DNA of 64,000 nucleotides from JAEUNJ01 sp052035955 (lineage in GTDB: Bacteria; Pseudomonadota; Gammaproteobacteria; Burkholderiales; Rhodocyclaceae). Under the pieces are notes generated by a model. The model saw only the letters and a program-made list of their open reading frames with translations. It had not been told where the DNA came from and did no database searches. Position numbers and translations under genes: made by a program. Below, piece after piece: positions 43,937 to 53,026 of the stretch (position 1 is its first letter; each line of letters opens with the position of its first letter). The DNA is taken from assembly GCA_052035955.1 (NCBI GenBank), contig JBPOHD010000017.1:1-64000 (forward strand), written 5' to 3'.

Positions 43937-45019
43937 ATGGCTGACGAAAAGGAAGAACTGGGGCGCCTGCGCGACGGCATCGACCGCATCGACGACCAGG
44001 TCCTGCGGCTGATCAGCGAGCGGGCGCAGCTGGCCCACCGCATCGGCGAGATCAAGAAGGGCAACATCTACCGGCCCGAGCGCGAGGCCCAGGTGCTGCG
44101 CCGGATCGCCGGCGACAATCCCGGTCCGCTCCCTGAGGGGGCCGTGCGGCAGATTTTCCGCGAGATCATGTCCGCCTGCCTGGCCCTGGAACAGCCCCTG
44201 CGGGTGGCCTACCTCGGGCCGGCCGGCACCTTCTCGGAAACCGCCGCCAAGAAGCACTTCGGCTCGGGGCCGAACCTGACCCCGTGCTCGGCCATCGACG
44301 ACGTCTTCCGGGCCGTCGAGTCCGGCAATGCCGACTATGCCGTGGTGCCCGTGGAAAACTCCACCGAGGGCGCCGTCGGCCGCACCCTCGACCTGATGCT
44401 GACCTCGCCCCTCAAGGTTTGCGGCGAGGTGAACCTGCGCATCCACCAGAACCTGCTCTCCAAGGCTGCGAGCCTCCAGTCGGTCAGGCGCCTCTATTCC
44501 CATGCCCAGTCGCTGGCCCAGTGCCACGAATGGCTGAACCGCAACCTGGCGGCCCTGCCGAGGGTGCCGGTGGCGAGCAACGCCGAGGCCGCCCGCATGG
44601 CCGCCGAGGATCCCGAGTCCTGCGCCATCGCCGGCGAAGCCGCCGCCCAGTTCTATGGCCTCGACATCCTGGCCGGGAGCATCGAGGACGATCCGAACAA
44701 CACGACCCGCTTCCTGGTCCTGGCCGGCCATGACGCGGGTCCGTCGGGCCTGGACAAGACCTCCTTCGTCTGTTCCGCCCAGAACAAGCCGGGTGCCGTC
44801 CACGACCTGCTCGTGCCGCTGTCGGTCCACAAGGTGTCCATGAGCCGCTTCGAGTCCCGGCCTGCCCGGGGCTTCGGAGGCAGCCGCTGGGAGTATGTCT
44901 TCTTCATCGACGTGGAGGGCCACCGGGAGGAGCCGGAAGTGGCGGCCGCGCTGGAGGAACTTCGCGGCCGCGCGGGCTTCCTGAAGGAGCTCGGTTCCTA
45001 TCCCCGTGCCGACCGGTGA
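43937..45019 (+). CDS. pheA: Bifunctional chorismate mutase / prephenate dehydratase (P-protein)
   Basis: A 360-residue fusion: an AroQ chorismate mutase (about 1-90, 'LRDGIDRIDDQVLRLISERAQLAHRIGEIK'), prephenate dehydratase (about 92-270, 'VAYLGPAGTFSETAAKKHFG' and 'NTTRFLVLA') and an ACT regulatory domain with the Phe-binding 'SRFESRP'. It converts chorismate to phenylpyruvate and is normally inhibited by phenylalanine. A repeat element begins right at its stop codon. Confidence 0.97.
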   Translation: MADEKEELGRLRDGIDRIDDQVLRLISERAQLAHRIGEIKKGNIYRPEREAQVLRRIAGDNPGPLPEGAVRQIFREIMSACLALEQPLRVAYLGPAGTFSETAAKKHFGSGPNLTPCSAIDDVFRAVESGNADYAVVPVENSTEGAVGRTLDLMLTSPLKVCGEVNLRIHQNLLSKAASLQSVRRLYSHAQSLAQCHEWLNRNLAALPRVPVASNAEAARMAAEDPESCAIAGEAAAQFYGLDILAGSIEDDPNNTTRFLVLAGHDAGPSGLDKTSFVCSAQNKPGAVHDLLVPLSVHKVSMSRFESRPARGFGGSRWEYVFFIDVEGHREEPEVAAALEELRGRAGFLKELGSYPRADR

Positions 45020-45020
45020 T

Positions 45021-45170
45021 CGGTGAAAGAAGCTCCAGCGCAAGGTCGCGAGGGCGCAAAGAGCGCAAGGTTCCGTCGGGGCATGGGGAGACCGCGGGGA
45101 TGGTTTCCGGTTTCCAGGGCTTCTTTGCGGCCCATTGCGGCCTTGGCGTCTTTGCGGTGAAAGGAAGGTT
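45021..45170. repeat. Intergenic repeat element A, between pheA and hisC
   Basis: The gap is an element with imperfect inverted arms made of short units. The left arm contains CGCAAGG, GGGCGCAAAG and GCGCAAGG; the right arm, read on the other strand, contains CCGCAAAGACGC and CCGCAATG. Both ends carry a GGTGAAAG-type sequence (45022 and about 45155). The right end supplies AAAGGAAGG, which serves as the ribosome-binding site of hisC. Confidence 0.6.
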
Positions 45171-45176
45171 TTTTCC

Positions 45177-46277
45177 ATGACCAACAACATGAACATCGCC
45201 CAATCGGCGCCGGATTACGTGCGCGCCATCTCTCCCTACATCCCCGGCAAGCCCATCACGGAGCTGGCGCGGCAGATGGGCATTCCGGTGGAGCGCATCG
45301 TCAAGCTGGCGTCCAACGAGAATCCCCTCGGCATGAGCCCGAAGGCCCGGGCGGCCGTCGAGGCGGCCATCGCCGGCATCGAGCGCTATCCGGACCAGTT
45401 CGAACTGGCGAAGGCCCTGGCCGACCGGTTGGGCCTGCCGATGGCGCAGATCGTCCTCGGCAACGGCTCCAACGACGTGCTCGACATCGCGGCCCGGGTC
45501 TTCCTGGCGCCCGGCCGCTCGGCCGTCTTCTCCCGCCATGCCTTCGCCGTGTATCCGCTCGCCACCATGACGGCGGGGGCCGAATGCCTCGTCGCGCCGG
45601 CCAAGCATTACGGCCACGACCTCGCCGCCATGCGCAGCCTCATCCGGGCCGATACCCGCGTGGTCTGGATCGCCAATCCCAACAACCCGACCGGCACCTT
45701 CCTGCCCTATGCGGACGTGAAGGCCTTCATCGCCTCCGTGCCCGCCGACGTGGCGGTGGTGCTGGACGAGGCCTACAACGAATACCTGCCGTCGGGGGAC
45801 CGGGTGGACACCCTGCCCTGGGTGAAGGAGTTTCCCAACCTGGTCATCACCCGCACCTTCTCGAAGGTGTATGGCCTGGCGGGATTGCGGGTCGGCTACG
45901 GGGTCGCGTCGCCCGAGGTGGCGGACCTGATGAACCGCATCCGCCAGCCCTTCAACGTGAACAACCTGGCGCTGGCCGCTGCCGTGGCGGCCCTCGACGA
46001 CCATGTCTTCCTCGCCGAGAGCTTCGACCTCAACCGGCGCGGCATGGCGCAGATCGTCGCCGGGCTCAAGCGGCTCGGCCTGGAGCACATTCCGTCCCAC
46101 GGCAACTTCGTCACTTTCGGCGTCGCCGACGGCGCCGCCGTGAACCAGAAGCTGCTCCAGCAGGGCGTCATCGTCCGGCCCATCGGCGGCTACGGCCTCC
46201 CCAACCACCTGCGCGTCACCATCGGCCTGCCCGACGAGAACGAGCACTTCCTGGCAGCGCTGGAAAAGGCGTTGTGA
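45177..46277 (+). CDS. hisC: Histidinol-phosphate aminotransferase
   Basis: Class I/II PLP aminotransferase of 366 residues. It acts in histidine synthesis and, in this aromatic operon, probably also on aromatic amino acids. The PLP lysine lies in 'TRTFSKVYGLAGLRVGYG', with 'NPNNPTGTFLP' and the substrate-binding 'ASNENPLGMSP' before it. The start ATG at 45177 follows a purine-rich site contributed by repeat element A. Its stop codon lies inside repeat element B. Confidence 0.93.
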   Translation: MTNNMNIAQSAPDYVRAISPYIPGKPITELARQMGIPVERIVKLASNENPLGMSPKARAAVEAAIAGIERYPDQFELAKALADRLGLPMAQIVLGNGSNDVLDIAARVFLAPGRSAVFSRHAFAVYPLATMTAGAECLVAPAKHYGHDLAAMRSLIRADTRVVWIANPNNPTGTFLPYADVKAFIASVPADVAVVLDEAYNEYLPSGDRVDTLPWVKEFPNLVITRTFSKVYGLAGLRVGYGVASPEVADLMNRIRQPFNVNNLALAAAVAALDDHVFLAESFDLNRRGMAQIVAGLKRLGLEHIPSHGNFVTFGVADGAAVNQKLLQQGVIVRPIGGYGLPNHLRVTIGLPDENEHFLAALEKAL

Positions 46278-46469
46278 AAGGCGTTCAACGCAGAGGACGC
46301 AGAGGACGCAGAGGACGCAGAGGACCCGGAGAAATGCATACCATTCGAGAATTGCCATTTCCAACCGGGGCCGTGCGCGATTGAATCGTTCTTGCATTTC
46401 CGGGTCGGGAGAGCGAAAACGAATTTCTCTGAGTCCTCCGTGTCCTCCGCGGTGAAAGGTTTTTCAACG
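46274..46469. repeat. Intergenic repeat element B, between hisC and tyrA
   Basis: The element is bounded by a direct repeat GTGAAAGG-N3/4-TTCAACG (46274-46290 and 46452-46469). Inside lie inverted arms of CGCAGAGGA units: four on the left, and three degenerate ones on the right when read on the other strand, both ending in GAGAAAT. The left boundary repeat contains the hisC stop codon. The right one provides the tyrA ribosome site GGTGAAAGG and touches its GTG start. Confidence 0.7.
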
Positions 46470-47347
46470 TGAACAAGATCGTCATCTGCGGCGTCGGGCT
46501 GATAGGCGGGTCCTTCGCGCTGGCCCTGAAAGCAGCCGGCGCGGTGGGCGAGGTGGTGGGCCTGGGCCGCACCCGGGAGCCCCTGGAGGAGGCCCGGCGC
46601 CTGGGCGTCATCGACCGGATCGCCGCCGACTGGGGGGGCGCCCTGGCCGGGGCGGACCTGGTCCTGCTGGGCATGCCGGTGGGCCAGATGGCGCCGGTGA
46701 TGGCCGCCCTGGTGCCCCACCTGGGCCCCGATACCCTGGTCACCGACGGCGGCTCCACCAAGGCCGACGTGGTGGCTGCGGCCCGCACCGCCTTTGGCCC
46801 CCGCATCGGCCAGTTCGTGCCCGGCCACCCCATTGCCGGCGCGGAGAAGAGCGGCGTCGCCGCCGCCCTGGCCGGGCTTTACGAGGGCAAGCGCGTCGTG
46901 CTGACCCCCTTGCCGGAGAACGCACCCGAATCGGTCGCCCGGGTCCGCGCCGCCTGGGAAGCCTGCGGCGCCCGGGTGTCCGAACTGGCCCCGGGGGAGC
47001 ATGACGGCGTCTTCGCCGCCGTCAGCCATCTGCCCCACCTGCTGGCCTATGCCCTGGTCCACGACCTGGCCGGGCGGACCAATTCGGAACAGCTCTTCGG
47101 CTTCGCCGCCGGCGGCTTCCGCGACTTCACGCGCATCGCCAGCAGCCATCCGGAAATGTGGCGGGACATCTGCCTGGCCAACCGGCAGGCCCTGTTGAAG
47201 GAACTCGACGCCTACATGGCCGAACTCCTGGAGACCCGCGTCCTGCTGGCCTCCGCCGACGGTCCCGGCCTGGAGGCCATGTTCGCCACGGCCCGGGCCC
47301 GGCGCGACGCCTGGATCGATTCCCTGACCCCGCCCCCGGGGGAATGA
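46469..47347 (+). CDS. tyrA: Prephenate dehydrogenase
   Basis: A 292-residue NAD(P)-dependent enzyme for tyrosine synthesis. The nucleotide-binding motif is 'ICGVGLIGGSFALALK'; catalytic 'PGHPIAGAEKSGV' and 'AAVSHLPHLLAYAL' follow. Without an ACT or chorismate mutase domain it is the simple form. It starts with GTG at the end of repeat element B, and its stop overlaps the start of aroA (ATGA). Confidence 0.96.
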   Translation: MNKIVICGVGLIGGSFALALKAAGAVGEVVGLGRTREPLEEARRLGVIDRIAADWGGALAGADLVLLGMPVGQMAPVMAALVPHLGPDTLVTDGGSTKADVVAAARTAFGPRIGQFVPGHPIAGAEKSGVAAALAGLYEGKRVVLTPLPENAPESVARVRAAWEACGARVSELAPGEHDGVFAAVSHLPHLLAYALVHDLAGRTNSEQLFGFAAGGFRDFTRIASSHPEMWRDICLANRQALLKELDAYMAELLETRVLLASADGPGLEAMFATARARRDAWIDSLTPPPGE

Positions 47348-49293
47348 CCATGGAAACCCTCGACCTGCCGCCCCTTCGGCTTGCCGCCGGTCCCGTGCGC
47401 CTGCCCGGCTCCAAGAGCATCTCCAACCGCTGCCTGCTGCTGGCCGCCCTCGCCTCGGGCGTCACCGAGATCCGCGACCTGCTCGACTCCGACGACACGC
47501 GGGTGATGCTCGCGGCGCTGAAGGCCCTGGGCATCGCCGTCGAGTCCCTGGGCGGATCGGCCTGGCGGATCACCGGTGCCGGCGGAACGTTCCCGGTCAG
47601 GGAAGCCGACCTCTTCCTCGGCAATGCCGGCACGGCCTTCCGGCCCATGACCGCCGCCCTGGCCCTTTCCGGGGGGCGCTATCGACTCTCCGGCGTCGCC
47701 CGCATGCACGAGCGGCCCATCGGCGACCTGGTGGATGGTTTGCGGCAGATCGGCGCCGACGTGCGCTACGGGGGCAACGAGGGCTTTCCGCCCCTGGAGA
47801 TCCGCCCGGCGGCGATACGCCTCGACGGCCCGATCCGCGTCCGTGGCGACGTCTCCTCCCAGTTCCTGACGGCGCTGCTCATGGCCCTGCCGCTGACCGG
47901 CCGGGAGGCGGTGATCGAGATGACGACGGAATTGATCTCCAAGCCCTACGTCGAGATCACCCTGAACCTGATGGCCCGCTTCGGTGTCGCGGTCGAACGG
48001 GAGGGCTGGGCGCGCTTCCGCATCCCCGCGTCCCCGGGCTACCGCAGCCCGGGCCCGCTGCACGTGGAGGGCGACGCCTCCTCGGCCTCCTATTTCCTTG
48101 CCGCCGGGGCCATCGCCGGCGGTCCCGTGCGGGTGGAGGGAGTGGGGCGGGCCAGCATCCAGGGCGACGTGGCCTTCGCCGTCGAACTGGAGAAGCTCGG
48201 CGCCCGGGTCGCCATGGGCGACAACTGGATCGAAGCGAGCGGACCCCCGTCCGGAAAGCTGAAGGCCTTCGACCTGGACCTGAACCACATCCCCGACGCC
48301 GCCATGACCCTGGCCGTCTGCGCCCTGTTCGCCGACGGTCCCTGCCGGTTGCGCAACATCGCCTCCTGGCGGGTCAAGGAGACCGACCGCATCGCCGCCA
48401 TGGCCGCCGAACTACGCAAGCTCGGGGCGGAGGTGGAAGAGGGGGCGGACTTCCTGCGCATCTCGCCGCCGGCGGCCCTGCTGCCCGGCGCCGCCATCGC
48501 CACCTACGACGACCACCGGATGGCCATGTGCTTCTCGCTCGCCGCCCTGGGCGGCGTGCCGGTGCGCATCCTCGACCCCGGCTGCGTGGGCAAGACCTTC
48601 CCGGAGTATTTCGAGCATTTCCTGCGGGTGACCGCGCCCGTGGTCGCCATCGACGGCCCCTCGGCCTCGGGCAAGGGGACGGTGGCCCAGCGCGTCGCGG
48701 AGGCCCTGGGCTTCCACTTCCTCGACAGCGGCGCCCTCTACCGGCTCACGGCCCTGGCGGCCCTGCGCGCCGGGGTGGCGCCGGACGACGAGGCCGGCGT
48801 GGCCGCCGTCGCGGCGGCACTGCCGGCCGAGTTCGCGGGCGACCGGATCCTCCTGGCCGGCGACGACGTCACCGACGCCATCCGCGCCGAGGAGGTGGGC
48901 GTCGGCGCTTCCAGGGTGGCCGCCCTGCCGTCCGTCCGGGCCGCCCTGCTGGACCGCCAGCGGGCCTATCGGCAGGCGCCGGGCCTAGTGGCCGACGGGC
49001 GCGACATGGGGTCCGTGGTGTTTCCCGATGCGCCGGCCAAGGTCTTCCTGACCGCGAGCGCCGAGGCGCGCGCCGAACGGCGGCATAAACAGTTGATCGA
49101 CAAGGGAATGCCTGCTAACATTCACGCCCTTTTGCAGGACCTGCGGGAGCGTGATGCCCGCGACGCCGCGAGAAGCGTCGCGCCCCTGCGGCAATGCGAC
49201 GATGCCGAGCGGGTGGACACCACCGACATGGGCATCGAGGAAGCGGTGAGCGCCGTGCTGGACATCGTCCGGCGGAAGCTGCCGAAACAGTAG
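47344..49293 (+). CDS. aroA-cmk: Fused EPSP synthase / cytidylate kinase
   Basis: One 649-residue frame carries two full enzymes. Residues 1-430 are 3-phosphoshikimate 1-carboxyvinyltransferase, with 'LPGSKSISNRCLLLAAL', 'LGNAGTAFRPM', 'HERPIGDLVDGLRQIGADV' and 'DDHRMAMCFSLAALG'. At about 434 the chain passes with almost no linker into CMP kinase, starting 'VVAIDGPSASGKGTVAQRVAE' and containing 'DGRDMGSVVFPDA'. In most bacteria aroA and cmk are adjacent genes; the fusion appears to come from loss of the stop and is also annotated in some other betaproteobacteria. It links aromatic synthesis with nucleotide metabolism only through co-expression, as far as can be seen. Confidence 0.95.
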   Translation: MTMETLDLPPLRLAAGPVRLPGSKSISNRCLLLAALASGVTEIRDLLDSDDTRVMLAALKALGIAVESLGGSAWRITGAGGTFPVREADLFLGNAGTAFRPMTAALALSGGRYRLSGVARMHERPIGDLVDGLRQIGADVRYGGNEGFPPLEIRPAAIRLDGPIRVRGDVSSQFLTALLMALPLTGREAVIEMTTELISKPYVEITLNLMARFGVAVEREGWARFRIPASPGYRSPGPLHVEGDASSASYFLAAGAIAGGPVRVEGVGRASIQGDVAFAVELEKLGARVAMGDNWIEASGPPSGKLKAFDLDLNHIPDAAMTLAVCALFADGPCRLRNIASWRVKETDRIAAMAAELRKLGAEVEEGADFLRISPPAALLPGAAIATYDDHRMAMCFSLAALGGVPVRILDPGCVGKTFPEYFEHFLRVTAPVVAIDGPSASGKGTVAQRVAEALGFHFLDSGALYRLTALAALRAGVAPDDEAGVAAVAAALPAEFAGDRILLAGDDVTDAIRAEEVGVGASRVAALPSVRAALLDRQRAYRQAPGLVADGRDMGSVVFPDAPAKVFLTASAEARAERRHKQLIDKGMPANIHALLQDLRERDARDAARSVAPLRQCDDAERVDTTDMGIEEAVSAVLDIVRRKLPKQ

Positions 49294-49310
49294 AAAGCAG
49301 TCCTGGCTGT

Positions 49311-49370
49311 ACGTGGCAAGTAGTGGCAAGTCGTAGCAAGTAGTGGCAACTCGCAACAAATCGTGGCAAG
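49311..49370 (+). repeat. Six-copy 10-bp tandem repeat upstream of rpsA
   Basis: Six exact-phase decamers with consensus T(A/C)GTGGCAAG occupy this stretch (copies 1, 2 and 6 best; copy 5 degenerate). They end 112 bases before the rpsA start. The period equals one helical turn. Confidence 0.75.
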
Positions 49371-49482
49371 GGCGCCGCCCAGCGTGGCAGCGCCGGCAAA
49401 GGCGTCGCGTCGGCCGCCCGGTCGATGCGGCAATGTGCAACCAGCCCGTCCTCCCGGGGGCGGTATTTCGGAAATCCAATCT

Positions 49483-51189
49483 ATGTCCGCTGCAACCGCC
49501 GCCGTGAACCCGAACGAATCCTTCGAAGCCCTCTTCATGGAGAGCCTGTCGCGCCAGGAAATGCGCGCCGGCGAAGTCATCACGGCTGAAATCGTCCGCG
49601 TCGACCAGAATTTCGTGGTCGTGAACGCGGGCCTCAAATCCGAATCCTTCATTTCGGTCGACGAATTCAAGAACGACCGGGGCGAGGTCGAGGCCAACCC
49701 CGGCGACTTCGTGCAGGTCGCCATCGAGATGCTCGAGGACGGCTACGGCGAGACCCGCCTGTCCCGCGACAAGGCCAAGCGCATCGCTGCCTGGAACGAC
49801 CTCGACAAGGCCCTGAACGACGGCATCCTGGTCAAGGGCGTCATCACCGGCAAGGTCAAGGGCGGCCTCACCGTCATGACCAACGGCATCCGCGCCTTCC
49901 TGCCCGGCTCCCTGGTGGACACCCGTCCCGTCAAGGACACCACCCCCTTCGAGGGCAAGGAATACGACTTCAAGGTCATCAAGCTCGACCGCAAGCGCAA
50001 CAACGTGGTCCTCTCCCGCCGCGCCGTGCTGGAAGCCAACATGGGCGAGGAGCGCCAGAAGCTCCTGGAGAGCCTGCAGGAAGGCACCATCGTCAAGGGC
50101 GTGGTCAAGAACATCACCGACTACGGCGCCTTCGTGGACCTGGGCGGCATCGACGGCCTGCTGCACATCACCGACCTGGCCTGGCGCCGCGTCCGCCACC
50201 CGAGCGAAGTGCTCACGGTCGGCGACGAGGTGACCGCCAAGGTGCTCAAGTTCGACCAGGAGAAGAACCGCGTCTCCCTGGGCATGAAGCAGCTGGGCGA
50301 AGACCCGTGGGTGGGCATCGGCCGCCGCTATCCCTCCGGCACCCGCCTGTTCGGCAAGGTGACCAACCTGACCGACTACGGCGCCTTCGTCGAGATCGAG
50401 CAGGGCATCGAGGGCCTGGTGCACGTCTCCGAGATGGATTGGACCAACAAGAACATCCACCCGACCAAGGTCGTCCAACTGGGTGACGAGGTCGAGGTCA
50501 TGATCCTCGAGATCGACGAGGAGCGTCGCCGCATTTCCCTCGGCATGAAGCAGTGCATGGCCAACCCGTGGGAAGATTTCGCCATGAACCACAAGAAGGG
50601 CGACAAGGTCCGCGGCGCCATCAAGTCCATCACCGACTTCGGCATCTTCATCGGCCTGCCCGGCGGCATCGACGGCCTCGTGCACCTGTCCGACCTCTCC
50701 TGGTCCATGGCCGGCGAGGACGCCAAGCAGAACTACAAGAAGGGCGACGAGATCGAGGCGCTGGTGCTGTCCATCGACGTCGAAAAGGAGCGCATCTCCC
50801 TGGGCATCAAGCAGCTCGAGGGCGACCCCTTCACCAGCTTCATCGCCACCCACGACAAGAACAGCGTCGTTCCGGGCAAGGTGAAGAGCGTGGACGCCAA
50901 GGGTGCCGTCATCGACCTGGGCGGCGACATCGAGGGTTACCTGAGGGCTTCCGAAGCCTCCCGGGATCGCATCGAGGACCTGCGCAGCCTCTACAAGGAG
51001 GGCGACTCGGTCGAGGCCATGATCATCAACGTGGATCGCAAGTCCCGCTCGATCAACCTGTCGATCAAGGCCAAGGACCAGGCGGAACAGAACGAGGCCA
51101 TGCAGAAGCTGGCCGCCGACACCTCGTCCGCCAGCAGCGGCACCACGAACCTCGGCGCCCTGCTGAAGGCCAAGCTCAACCAGCAGTAA
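49483..51189 (+). CDS. rpsA: Ribosomal protein S1
   Basis: A 568-residue mRNA-binding ribosomal protein with six S1 OB-fold domains. The later domains show the clear pattern 'GVVKNITDYGAFVDLGGIDGLLHITDL', then 'GKVTNLTDYGAFVEIEQGIEGLVHVSEM' and 'GAIKSITDFGIFIGLPGGIDGLVHLSDL'. The ATG at 49483 begins MSAATAAVNPNESFEALF, the usual start. It follows cmk and precedes ihfB, as is standard. Confidence 0.97.
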   Translation: MSAATAAVNPNESFEALFMESLSRQEMRAGEVITAEIVRVDQNFVVVNAGLKSESFISVDEFKNDRGEVEANPGDFVQVAIEMLEDGYGETRLSRDKAKRIAAWNDLDKALNDGILVKGVITGKVKGGLTVMTNGIRAFLPGSLVDTRPVKDTTPFEGKEYDFKVIKLDRKRNNVVLSRRAVLEANMGEERQKLLESLQEGTIVKGVVKNITDYGAFVDLGGIDGLLHITDLAWRRVRHPSEVLTVGDEVTAKVLKFDQEKNRVSLGMKQLGEDPWVGIGRRYPSGTRLFGKVTNLTDYGAFVEIEQGIEGLVHVSEMDWTNKNIHPTKVVQLGDEVEVMILEIDEERRRISLGMKQCMANPWEDFAMNHKKGDKVRGAIKSITDFGIFIGLPGGIDGLVHLSDLSWSMAGEDAKQNYKKGDEIEALVLSIDVEKERISLGIKQLEGDPFTSFIATHDKNSVVPGKVKSVDAKGAVIDLGGDIEGYLRASEASRDRIEDLRSLYKEGDSVEAMIINVDRKSRSINLSIKAKDQAEQNEAMQKLAADTSSASSGTTNLGALLKAKLNQQ

Positions 51190-51210
51190 TCACGTCCGGC
51201 AGGCGCGATC

Positions 51211-51495
51211 ATGACCAAGTCCGAGTTGATTGCCAGGCTGGCGGCCCGCTTCCCGCAACTGGTGGCGAAGGACGCCGACTTCGCGGTCAAGATGATCCTC
51301 GATGCGATGACCACGGCATTGGCCCGGGGCGATCGCATCGAGATCCGCGGTTTCGGCAGCTTTGCCCTCAACTACCGGCCGCCGCGGACGGGGCGCAATC
51401 CCAAGTCGGGGGAGAAGGTGCAGGTACCGGAAAAGTACGTGCCCCATTTCAAGGCCGGCAAGGAATTGCGGGAGCGGGTGGACGAGACCACCTGA
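51211..51495 (+). CDS. ihfB: Integration host factor subunit beta
   Basis: A 94-residue DNA-bending protein of the HU/IHF family. 'MTKSELIARLAARFPQL', the DNA-binding arm 'GFGSFALNYRPPRTGRNPKSG' with its intercalating proline, and 'VPHFKAGKELRERV' are typical. Directly after rpsA. Confidence 0.97.
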   Translation: MTKSELIARLAARFPQLVAKDADFAVKMILDAMTTALARGDRIEIRGFGSFALNYRPPRTGRNPKSGEKVQVPEKYVPHFKAGKELRERVDETT

Positions 51496-51518
51496 CGCCA
51501 TGATCGCCCAGTGGTTGC

Positions 51519-51552
51519 AAGGCGGCGCCCCTGGGGGGGTGTCGCCTTTTTT
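51519..51552 (+). terminator. Intrinsic terminator after ihfB
   Basis: A GC-rich hairpin (GGCGGC...GTCGCC with an inner CCC/GGG) is followed by six T. It lies 24 bases beyond the ihfB stop and before lapA. Confidence 0.75.
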
Positions 51553-51579
51553 CATGCCTGTCGAGGAATCCGGCTCCCG

Positions 51580-51834
51580 ATGATGCGAGTTCTGGTCTGG
51601 TTGCTGCGGGGGGTGGCCTTCGTGCTGCTGCTCGGGCTCGCGATCAAGAACGATCGCGCCGTCGAGCTGCGCTTCTTCCTCGACACCGGCGTGGTGGCCC
51701 CGCTTTCGCTGGTCATTCTCGCCGCATTCGCGGCCGGCACCGTCGTCGGCGTCACTGCGGCCCTGGTCACCCTGGTGCGCCAGCGCCGGGACATCTCGCG
51801 CTTGAAGCGCGCCTCGGGGGAGGAGGCCGGCTGA
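51580..51834 (+). CDS. lapA: LapA family membrane protein (DUF1049)
   Basis: An 84-residue protein with two membrane helices (about 3-22 and 40-65) and a basic C-terminal tail. The family works with LapB in controlling LpxC and so lipopolysaccharide synthesis. Two ATG codons stand in tandem at 51580 and 51583. The stop overlaps the lapB start by one base. Confidence 0.88.
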   Translation: MMRVLVWLLRGVAFVLLLGLAIKNDRAVELRFFLDTGVVAPLSLVILAAFAAGTVVGVTAALVTLVRQRRDISRLKRASGEEAG

Positions 51835-53009
51835 TGGGAATCGAACTCTGGTGGCTGCTCGCACTGCCCGCCTTCTTCGTCATGGGCTGGGTGGCGGCAC
51901 GCATCGACATCAAGCATGTGATCCGCGAGTCCCAGGCGCTGCCCCGCTCCTATTTCAAGGGACTCAACTTCCTGCTCAACGAACAGCCCGACAAGGCCAT
52001 CGAGGCCTTCATCGAGGCGGCCCGCGTGGACCCGGAGACGGTCGAACTGCACTTCGCCCTCGGCAGCCTGTTCCGCCGGCGCGGCGAAACCGATCGGGCG
52101 ATCCGCATGCACCAGAACCTGATCGATCGCGATGGACTGTCCGAGCCCCAGCGCCTGCAGGCCCTGGCCGAACTGGGCCAGGACTACCTGAAGGCCGGCC
52201 TGCTCGACCGGGCCGAGGAAATCTTCGTCCGGCTGCGGGGGACGTCCCACGACGAGGAGGCCCTGAAATGCCTGCTGGAGATCTACCAGCAGGAGAAGGA
52301 ATGGGGCAAGGCGATCACCATCGCCCAGGCCATGCCCGATCATGCCGACCACCTGTGGCGGCGCAAGATGGCCCAGTTCTACTGCGAACTCGCCTCCGGC
52401 GAGATCCTCCACGGGAGGTCCGCCGAGGCCCGCGGCATGCTCGAGGAGGCGCTGGCCAACCACCGCAAGTGCGTGCGCGCCGCCATCCTCCAGGGCGATC
52501 TGGCCTGGAGCGAGAACGATGCGGAAACGGCCATCGAGGCCTGGAAGCGCGTCGAGGGCCAGGACCCCGTCTACCTGGCCCTGGTGGCCGGCAAGCTCAT
52601 GGAAGCCCACCGCAAGGTCGGCCGTGCCGAGCCGGGCACGCAGTTGCTGCGCGGCTACCTCGAACGCCATCCGTCCCTGGACCTGCTGGACGAAGTCTTC
52701 CAGGCGGAACTGGAATCCGGCGGCGCCGAGGCCGCCTACAAGCTGGTGCGCGACGAACTTCGCCGAAATCCCACCCTCCTCGGGCTGGACAAGCTGCTCG
52801 AGGCCCAGATCCTGGTCTCCCCCGTGGAACGGCGGGCCGACCTGGAACTGATCCGCAACCTGATCCACGGCCACACCCGCCGTGTCGCCCGCTACCGCTG
52901 CGACGAGTGCGGTTTCAAGGCCCGCCAGTTCTACTGGCGATGCCCGGCCTGCGGCGGCTGGGAATCCTTCCCGCCGCGGCGCACCGAGGAATTCGACCTG
53001 GCGCCCTGA
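51834..53009 (+). CDS. lapB: Lipopolysaccharide assembly protein LapB
   Basis: A 391-residue inner-membrane anchored protein: a helix at about 4-22, TPR repeats to about 340, and a C-terminal rubredoxin-like metal site with 'CDECGFKARQFYWRCPACGGW'. In E. coli it brings LpxC to FtsH for degradation. Coupling with lapA and the nearby heptose genes fits a role in lipopolysaccharide balance. Confidence 0.95.
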   Translation: MGIELWWLLALPAFFVMGWVAARIDIKHVIRESQALPRSYFKGLNFLLNEQPDKAIEAFIEAARVDPETVELHFALGSLFRRRGETDRAIRMHQNLIDRDGLSEPQRLQALAELGQDYLKAGLLDRAEEIFVRLRGTSHDEEALKCLLEIYQQEKEWGKAITIAQAMPDHADHLWRRKMAQFYCELASGEILHGRSAEARGMLEEALANHRKCVRAAILQGDLAWSENDAETAIEAWKRVEGQDPVYLALVAGKLMEAHRKVGRAEPGTQLLRGYLERHPSLDLLDEVFQAELESGGAEAAYKLVRDELRRNPTLLGLDKLLEAQILVSPVERRADLELIRNLIHGHTRRVARYRCDECGFKARQFYWRCPACGGWESFPPRRTEEFDLAP

Positions 53010-53026
53010 CGCGGCCGCCCCACCCC

